In this document: positions 19,276 through 22,646 of the stretch, one piece after another
How positions within the stretch are numbered: the first letter of the stretch is position 1
Layout of the letters: each line of letters begins with the position of its first letter
Virus record (IMG/VR): IMGVR_UViG_3300007541_004782
Span: 1-22,646 of that record
Strand: one strand, 5' to 3'
Origin: a virus
Length of the DNA: 22,646 nucleotides
Program-made: the position numbers and the translations under genes
Notes under the pieces: generated by a model
The model's input: the letters and a program-made list of their open reading frames with translations, nothing else
Told to the model about the DNA's origin: nothing
Databases searched by the model: none

Positions 19276-19773
19276 TTATTCTTCAGTAGTTTCTTCCTTA
19301 GTTTCTTCAGTAGTTTCTTCCTTAGTCAATCCAGGAGAAGTCTCCATATATGAACGCAACATCCAAACGAATTTTCCATGTGACTCATTTAGATCATCAG
19401 CAAGATTTGAAGTTCCTCTTGACTTCTGTGCATCAGCTTCTTCAGCTACTTCAGTAAGAAGGTTACAGAAATCTTGGTTTGATTTCAACAGATCTTTAAC
19501 CATTTTATGACAATCTGTTGTACTTTGTCCAGTTTTTACTTTGGAAACTTCTACAATTCTTTCTAAACTATTGAGTGGTTTGACATTCAAAAACCTCATG
19601 TGTTCGGAAATACGATCAATTTCTTCAAACATAGTTTCGTATTGTCCACCAAAGAGAGTGTGAAGTTGTGGAAAATCTTCTCCTACTACATTCCAATGAT
19701 AAGCCCATGTCTTATGAAATAAGACAAAAAGAGAAGCTTGTGTATCACTTAGAAGTTTAAAAAGTTTTTCCAT
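19276..19773 (-). CDS. Dps-like mini-ferritin
   Basis: 165 residues. SLFVLFHKTWAYHWNVVGED and FPQLHTLFGGQYETMFEEID, then RISEHMRFL, match the Dps family. Ferroxidase ligands fall at His26, His38, Asp53 and Glu57, the same spacing (12, 15, 4) as E. coli Dps His51, His63, Asp78 and Glu82. Dps dodecamers oxidise and store iron with peroxide as oxidant, and many coat DNA. The C-terminal tail is an acidic repeat (KEETTEE twice) instead of a Lys-rich DNA-binding tail, so DNA binding through the tail is unlikely. A perfect TATAAATA late box lies 17 nt before the ATG, implying late expression. The zinc-ribbon gene follows. Confidence 0.85.
   Translation of the reverse strand: MEKLFKLLSDTQASLFVLFHKTWAYHWNVVGEDFPQLHTLFGGQYETMFEEIDRISEHMRFLNVKPLNSLERIVEVSKVKTGQSTTDCHKMVKDLLKSNQDFCNLLTEVAEEADAQKSRGTSNLADDLNESHGKFVWMLRSYMETSPGLTKEETTEETKEETTEE
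19279..19326. repeat. Two exact 24-bp tandem repeats in the dps tail
   Basis: TTCTTCAGTAGTTTCTTCCT plus TAGT occurs twice in a row at 19279-19302 and 19303-19326, in frame. It encodes two copies of an 8-residue Glu/Thr/Lys unit, so copy number could change without a frameshift. Confidence 0.9.
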
Positions 19774-19789
19774 TATACTCTTTTTGAAA

Positions 19790-19797
19790 TATTTATA
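19790..19797 (-). promoter_or_regulatory. T4-type late promoter box for dps
   Basis: Exact TATAAATA on the minus strand, 16 nt before the dps ATG, overlapping the end of the 317-residue gene. It matches the late -10 consensus of T4-like phages. Confidence 0.58.
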
Positions 19798-20746
19798 ACT
19801 TCAATTGAATCTTTGATATTTTAAGATATTCATTTCGTATTTCTTCTCCATATGATTGGTTTGAGTCTTTTCTACCTTTACAACTACCAACCCCACAAAA
19901 TCCACAATTTTTACCAACAACCAAATAATTATAAATTATATGTTTATATGTTTCAACAGGAGTTGTTTTATACAAATAACTAACATCTATATTATTGGAC
20001 TGAAGAATAGAAAGAGTGTTAAAAATAAAACTCATTCTATTATAGTGCATTAAAGAATTTGCTTCGCAAAATTGTAAATATGCATATTCGTCATTTTGAT
20101 AAAGACTATGCAGTAAAGCATAGACTGTTCCAATTTTATGTGATATTTCCGAAGATTTAAAAATATCAGCTACATCGGTTATTTTAGATTGTGAGTTGAT
20201 ATCTGTTAAACAATTTTTATCCCAAGGAAAATTCCAGTCATTTTGAATCATGTAATCCAAAAGGAGTCTAAGTTTTTTGGGTTCTGGATTAGTTAAATAA
20301 TTGTTTCTACCTTCCGGATAATCTACTTTTAAATAATACTGTTGTTCCTTTTCGTCAATGGTTTCGTATCCAAAAACCTCAATAGCATTGAATTCAAATC
20401 CATTCTCATCATAAAGATTTTCAAATATATTCAGTTCTTTAATACCACAAGCCCCAATCCAATCAGTGAAATGAGTTTGATATTTTTCCTGAAAAATTCC
20501 AGTCTTTCCTGCAAAGACTTTTTTTGAAACTAAATTACCAATATAAAAAACATCACATGTTTCAATAAAATCATATTCATCAGTTGTATCATCTGGATGA
20601 ATATGATGAAATTGATAAGGTACTCCTACGCCTTTATAATAAAATTTATTCCCCTTATAAACTCTACCATCAACATATTCGATAGAATCCTTAAGATCAA
20701 TTACCTTACTTACTTCACCAAATTTATCATAAACATTGATATTCAT
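19793..20746 (-). CDS. AT-rich protein of unknown function inserted in the tRNA array
   Basis: 317 residues, no signal peptide or clear membrane span. It opens MNINVYDKFGEVSKVIDLKD, has aromatic and acidic runs (YKGVGVPYQFHHIHPDDTTD) and ends with a Cys cluster (VGKNCGFCGVGSCKGRK, about 278-294) that might hold a metal. DVFYIGNLVSKKVFAGKTG at about 65-83 looks faintly like a GIY-YIG start, but the later Arg, His and Glu do not follow in place, so I do not call a nuclease. Codons are richer in A and T than in neighbouring genes. It lies 16 nt from tRNA-Val and just before dps, a usual place for accessory genes. Confidence 0.75.
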   Translation of the reverse strand: MNINVYDKFGEVSKVIDLKDSIEYVDGRVYKGNKFYYKGVGVPYQFHHIHPDDTTDEYDFIETCDVFYIGNLVSKKVFAGKTGIFQEKYQTHFTDWIGACGIKELNIFENLYDENGFEFNAIEVFGYETIDEKEQQYYLKVDYPEGRNNYLTNPEPKKLRLLLDYMIQNDWNFPWDKNCLTDINSQSKITDVADIFKSSEISHKIGTVYALLHSLYQNDEYAYLQFCEANSLMHYNRMSFIFNTLSILQSNNIDVSYLYKTTPVETYKHIIYNYLVVGKNCGFCGVGSCKGRKDSNQSYGEEIRNEYLKISKIQLKL

Positions 20747-20762
20747 TTTTTCTATTTTAGAA

Positions 20763-20834
20763 TGGGAGATACTGGATTCGAACCAGTGACTTCACACTTG
20801 TAAGGAGCGCACTCTACCGCTGAGTTAATCTCCC
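20763..20834 (-). tRNA. tRNA-Val (UAC)
   Basis: Acceptor GGGAGAT/ATCTCCC, D-arm AACTCAGCGGTAGAGT, anticodon loop CTTACAA, T-arm CTGG-TTCGAAT-CCAG. The anticodon stem has one T-T mismatch. Lies 3 nt after tRNA-Gly and in the same transcript. Confidence 0.93.
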
Positions 20835-20837
20835 GAG

Positions 20838-20909
20838 AGCGGAATACCGGATTCGAACCGGTGACATCCAACTTGGAAGGATGGCGTTCTACCACTGAAC
20901 TAATTCCGC
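20838..20909 (-). tRNA. tRNA-Gly (UCC)
   Basis: Acceptor GCGGAAT/ATTCCGC, D-arm AGTTCAGTGGTAGAAC, anticodon loop CTTCCAA, T-arm CCGG-TTCGAAT-CCGG. U73 as usual for Gly. One mismatch in the anticodon stem. Directly behind the consensus promoter at 20918-20946. Confidence 0.94.
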
Positions 20910-20917
20910 ATAAGACA

Positions 20918-20946
20918 ATTATAAACTATATAGTTTCAATTGTCAA
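20918..20946 (-). promoter_or_regulatory. Perfect consensus sigma70 promoter for tRNA-Gly and tRNA-Val
   Basis: Minus strand TTGACA (20941-20946), 17 nt, TATAAT (20918-20923). The whole site is a nested inverted repeat: GACAATT/AATTGTC outside and AAACTATATAGTTT inside (20914-20945). Confidence 0.85.
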
Positions 20947-20947
20947 G

Positions 20948-21029
20948 TGTCGATGAAAGGACTTGAACCTTCATGGATTGCTCCACTGGAACCTAAACCC
21001 AGCGCGTATACCAATTCCGCCACATCGAC
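20948..21029 (-). tRNA. tRNA-Leu (UAG)
   Basis: Class II, 82 nt: acceptor GTCGATG/CATCGAC, anticodon stem CTGGG/TCCAG with loop TTTAGGT, variable arm, T-arm GAAGG-TTCAAGT-CCTTT. Its 3' end directly meets the next promoter. Confidence 0.94.
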
Positions 21030-21040
21030 AAATGAGTAGT

Positions 21041-21123
21041 GAGTGTCCACCACCCGCAGAAGACACTTTCTGCAATTTTCACTGCATTAGAAGGCAGTGA
21101 AGATATGATAGAATCGGACATTT
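21041..21123. ncRNA. Three-way-junction structure among the tRNAs, not a tRNA
   Basis: Between tRNA-Leu and tRNA-Asn. Closing stem 21041-21048 with 21116-21123 (core TGTCC/GGACA; three further pairs only as plus-strand G-U or A-U). Inside are a 6-bp hairpin at 21056-21073 (GCAGAA/TTCTGC) and an 8-bp hairpin at 21078-21101 (TTCACTGC/GCAGTGAA). On the minus strand the 8-nt loop reads CTTCTAAT, like an Arg(UCU) anticodon loop, but there is no D-arm or T-loop sequence. It could be a decayed tRNA or a separate small RNA; the strand is undecided. Confidence 0.4.
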
Positions 21124-21136
21124 CCAACCCTATCAA

Positions 21137-21208
21137 CTCCCCCGGCTGGATTCGAACCAGCGACCGATCGGTTAACAGCCGATAGCTCTACCGCTGAGCT
21201 ACAGAGGA
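21137..21208 (-). tRNA. tRNA-Asn (GUU)
   Basis: Acceptor TCCTCTG paired with CGGGGGA (two G-T pairs), D-arm AGCTCAGCGGTAGAGC, anticodon stem ATCGG/CCGAT with loop CTGTTAA, T-arm GCTGG-TTCGAAT-CCAGC. Confidence 0.95.
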
Positions 21209-21294
21209 ATGATGGAGTAAACGTAATACATCTCATAAGGATATAACAGAGGTTTACCCTCTATCACTTTTATATATGGAGAATAAATCTCCAA
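21209..21294 (-). other. Gap between tRNA-Asn and tRNA-Arg with two hairpins
   Basis: No gene. It holds AGAGG/CCTCT (21248-21262) and GGAGA/TCTCC (21278-21292), spaced like two arms of a lost tRNA, but there is no acceptor or T-loop sequence. May aid processing of the tRNA transcript. Confidence 0.3.
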
Positions 21295-21368
<74 letters not shown>

Positions 21369-21376
21369 ATAAGACA

Positions 21377-21405
21377 ATCATACCAGTAAAAGATTTGATT
21401 GTCAA
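21377..21405 (-). promoter_or_regulatory. Consensus-type sigma70 promoter for tRNA-Arg
   Basis: Minus strand TTGACA (21400-21405), 17 nt, TATGAT (21377-21382) with TGG before the -10. GACAATCA/TGATTGTC inverted repeat (21373-21403) spans both boxes, as at 20914-20945. Confidence 0.78.
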
Positions 21406-21406
21406 G

Positions 21407-21480
<74 letters not shown>

Positions 21481-21483
21481 TCA

Positions 21484-21555
21484 TGGGATATCTCGGATTC
21501 GAACCGAGGACTAACCGGTTAAAAGCCGGATACTCTACCGCTGAGTTAATATCCC
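21484..21555 (-). tRNA. tRNA-Lys (UUU)
   Basis: Acceptor GGGATAT/ATATCCC, D-arm AACTCAGCGGTAGAGT, anticodon loop CTTTTAA in a CCGG/CCGG stem, T-arm CTCGG-TTCGAAT-CCGAG. Confidence 0.95.
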
Positions 21556-21560
21556 AGAGG

Positions 21561-21642
21561 TGGGCAGGGAGGGATTCGAACCCCCGAAGGCGGAGCCGGC
21601 GGATTTACAGTCCGCTTCCATTAACCACTCGGACACCTACCC
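21561..21642 (-). tRNA. tRNA-Tyr (GUA)
   Basis: Class II, 82 nt: acceptor GGGTAGG/CCTGCCC, anticodon stem GCGGA/TCCGC with loop CTGTAAA, variable arm GGCTCCGCC, T-arm GGGG-TTCGAAT-CCCT. Confidence 0.95.
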
Positions 21643-21646
21643 AAGG

Positions 21647-21733
21647 CGGAGAAAGAGGGATTCGAACCCTCGGTGAAGTTACCCCCACACAGACTTTCCA
21701 GGTCTGCACCTTAAACCACTCGGTCATCTCTCC
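21647..21733 (-). tRNA. tRNA-Ser (GGA)
   Basis: Class II, 87 nt: acceptor GGAGAGA/TTTCTCC, anticodon stem CAGAC/GTCTG with loop CTGGAAA, long variable arm, T-arm GAGGG-TTCGAAT-CCCTC. First tRNA of the array behind the promoter at 21742-21770. Confidence 0.95.
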
Positions 21734-21741
21734 ATATTTAG

Positions 21742-21770
21742 AGTATAGAGTGGGGGAGAAGTATTGTCAA
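21742..21770 (-). promoter_or_regulatory. Sigma70-like promoter for the first tRNA block
   Basis: Minus strand TTGACA (21765-21770), 17 nt, TATACT (21742-21747), just after the lysozyme stop and 9 nt before tRNA-Ser(GGA). It would drive Ser(GGA), Tyr, Lys and Ile(GAU). Confidence 0.78.
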
Positions 21771-21790
21771 CCCCTCCCTCCTATTCTGTT

Positions 21791-22456
21791 TTACACTTCT
21801 ACCGTGATCAGTCGGTTGGCATAATCATAGGCATACGATGTACGAGCACCATGATGCCCCCAACCAATCCAACTATACGCATAGTTCATGTAACGATCAA
21901 TAGACTTACCAGGAGTTTTCATACGGTCTACGATACGTTGCCATTGAACTTCAGTCGTTAGATAACGAAGTTGCGTTTCAAGTGATGATGGAGAACCACC
22001 ATACTTTTTAGCAAATTCACCTAATCCATGATAACGATTGGCAGATGTCCATTGGATCAGACCATAACCACCCCAACGGCAGCCTTGGTAACTGGTCCTT
22101 GCGCCACCTTCACAGATGTTAGGTACGAATGTTGATTCTTGCCTAATGTTGCCCATGATGGTAGCAAGGGCGTTTCTGTCTTTAATACCACGATCCTGGA
22201 AGTATGCCAGGGTAGCATTCTCATGTTCATTACACCCCTTACAAATTAGCCTTTTTTCTTTTGGCTTGGGTAATGCAACCTCGCGGATTGCTGTCTTCTT
22301 TTCATCTACAAGATCAAACTCTTTAATAACAGAGAATGGTACTTTTTCAACTGGAGGGGGAGGCCCCTGCATCTTGTAGTTGACGAATGGCAGTGATGCC
22401 GTTGTGGTTGTAACCGATGCCAAAAGGGGCAAGGCTACAGTAAAGATGTTTTGCAC
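21791..22456 (-). CDS. Phage lysozyme (Phage_lysozyme2 / tail-lysozyme type) with signal-like N-terminus
   Basis: 221 residues from a GTG at 22456. The N-terminus (MQNIFTVALPLLASVTTTTA) is a signal peptide or membrane anchor. A proline- and lysine-rich linker runs to about residue 80, then the catalytic domain: ALATIMGNIRQESTFVPN with the likely catalytic Glu in IRQES, GGYGLIQWTSANRYHGL, and LETQLRYLTTEV. These blocks match lysozyme domains found in phage tail lysozymes and in secreted endolysins. It would cleave peptidoglycan, either for lysis with export by the host Sec pathway or as a virion part. The GTG start shares a base with the TAG stop of the ORF before it. The tRNA promoter follows its stop codon. 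Confidence 0.88.
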   Translation of the reverse strand: MQNIFTVALPLLASVTTTTASLPFVNYKMQGPPPPVEKVPFSVIKEFDLVDEKKTAIREVALPKPKEKRLICKGCNEHENATLAYFQDRGIKDRNALATIMGNIRQESTFVPNICEGGARTSYQGCRWGGYGLIQWTSANRYHGLGEFAKKYGGSPSSLETQLRYLTTEVQWQRIVDRMKTPGKSIDRYMNYAYSWIGWGHHGARTSYAYDYANRLITVEV

Positions 22457-22539
22457 TAAATTAAATTGAACTCTACATCCGTATAGGCAAAGGAGAGGTT
22501 CCCCTTCTCAGGGGCAGTGCCCACGGCTCTAATTGTCAC
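22456..22539 (-). CDS. 27-residue ORF coupled to the lysozyme, possibly a gene remnant
   Basis: From a GTG it reads VTIRAVGTAPEKGNLSFAYT, then DVEFNLI, and its TAG overlaps the lysozyme GTG by one base. The sequence looks like the final beta-strands of a larger protein. The same frame is open three codons further up to a TGA, and a neighbouring frame there reads ITYDDLRHENLK and ends in a GTGA overlap with this GTG. It could be a real small gene, or the end of a longer structural gene broken by a frameshift. Confidence 0.4.
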   Translation of the reverse strand: MTIRAVGTAPEKGNLSFAYTDVEFNLI

Positions 22540-22567
22540 TTCAAATTCTCATGACGAAGATCATCAT

Positions 22568-22602
22568 AAGTGATTATTTAGTTTTGTTACTAAAAATCAC
22601 TT
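22568..22602 (-). other. Strong hairpin over the end of the upstream gene
   Basis: AAGTGAT/ATCACTT enclosing TTTAGT/ACTAAA with a 6-nt loop; the stop codon of the partial upstream gene lies in its stem. There is no T-run after it, so it is not a classical terminator. Confidence 0.4.
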
Positions 22603-22646
22603 ACAGTTTGTTCCACCATCGTTTCTCGGAATTCTTCATAAACTGC
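22590..22646 (-). CDS. C-terminal end of an unidentified gene (cut by window edge)
   Basis: The minus strand is open from the window edge and reads AVYEEFRETMVEQTVSDF before TAG. Eighteen residues are too few to identify it. Codon quality and the clean stop followed by further in-frame stops suggest a real coding end. Confidence 0.45.
   Translation of the reverse strand, partial: AVYEEFRETMVEQTVSDF

Noticed and set aside
19279-19326. Tandem 24-bp repeats as a possible CRISPR or integration site
   Set aside because: Only two copies with no spacer, in frame, and encoding a regular acidic tail of the Dps protein.
20477-20554. GIY-YIG homing endonuclease in the 317-residue protein
   Set aside because: YIGNLVSKKVFAGKTG is suggestive, but the N-terminal GIY element and the correctly spaced catalytic Arg, His and Glu were not found.
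21209-21294. A fifteenth tRNA between tRNA-Asn and tRNA-Arg
   Set aside because: Two hairpins are present but there is no acceptor stem, anticodon loop or TTCGA-type T-loop.
21483-21824. Plus-strand 113-residue ORF beginning MGYLGFEPRTNRLKAGYS
   Set aside because: This is the antisense reading of tRNA-Lys, tRNA-Tyr and tRNA-Ser. GFEPRTNRLKAGYSTAELI is a well-known artefact of translating the reverse of T-arms (GGATTCGAACC).

Overview
The window looks like part of a T4-like cyanophage genome (a myovirus of marine Synechococcus or Prochlorococcus). The grounds are the start of a psbA (photosystem II D1) gene, two high-light-inducible (Hli) proteins, a plant-type ferredoxin, a TalC-type transaldolase next to a 6-phosphogluconate dehydrogenase, many tiny overlapping genes, 14 tRNA genes, T4-like TATAAATA late-promoter motifs and a phage lysozyme. 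Almost everything is on the minus strand; the only convincing plus-strand gene is an oxygenase at about 13.3-14.0 kb. Genes are packed with ATGA or TGATG overlaps, and short gaps hold sigma70-like promoters (TTGACA-N17-TATAAT) and intrinsic hairpin-plus-T terminators.

Reading along the minus strand, from high to low coordinates: (1) 22.65-21.79 kb: the end of an unidentified gene, a 27-codon ORF coupled to the next gene, and a secreted or tail-type lysozyme. (2) 21.73-20.76 kb: nine tRNAs in promoter-led blocks, with a tRNA-sized non-tRNA structured element among them. (3) 20.75-18.83 kb: an unrecognised AT-rich 317-residue protein, a Dps-like ferritin behind a late promoter, a zinc-ribbon protein and two more Ser tRNAs. 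(4) 18.72-15.31 kb: an operon of six tiny proteins (three or four membrane-spanning), talC, three small proteins, gnd, two more membrane peptides and tRNA-Pro. (5) 15.29-14.93 kb: a Phd/YefM-like antitoxin homologue and two tRNAs (Ile-UAU and a CAU tRNA). (6) 14.85-13.96 kb: three small proteins and a GC-rich, hairpin-rich tail ending in a terminator. (7) 13.28-2.87 kb: one 10.4-kb glycan operon. (8) 2.75-2.0 kb: two related exported beta-rich proteins. (9) 1.9 kb to the left edge: a photosynthesis and redox cassette (Hli, small membrane peptide, Hli, ferredoxin, small protein, peroxiredoxin, psbA).

The glycan operon is the most distinctive part. It has a single strong promoter and a single terminator. 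It encodes a GDP-mannose 3,5-epimerase-like enzyme with its catalytic residues in register with plant GME, two methyltransferases, a second sugar-nucleotide SDR, a small protein, a GT10 fucosyltransferase, NAD synthetase, a nucleotide-sugar 6-dehydrogenase, three GT11 fucosyltransferase paralogues, a GT-A transferase with a WGxED motif and a GT25-type transferase. GME makes GDP-L-galactose, and L-fucose is 6-deoxy-L-galactose. A self-contained phage pathway that puts L-galactose or L-fucose on a virion or host glycan is a reasonable hypothesis. No fucose-synthesis genes (gmd, fcl) are in the window.

The metabolic genes (psbA, hli, petF, talC, gnd) fit the known cyanophage strategy of keeping photosynthetic electron flow going while redirecting carbon through the pentose phosphate pathway to NADPH and ribose for nucleotides. 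Dps and peroxiredoxin would add protection from iron and peroxide stress.
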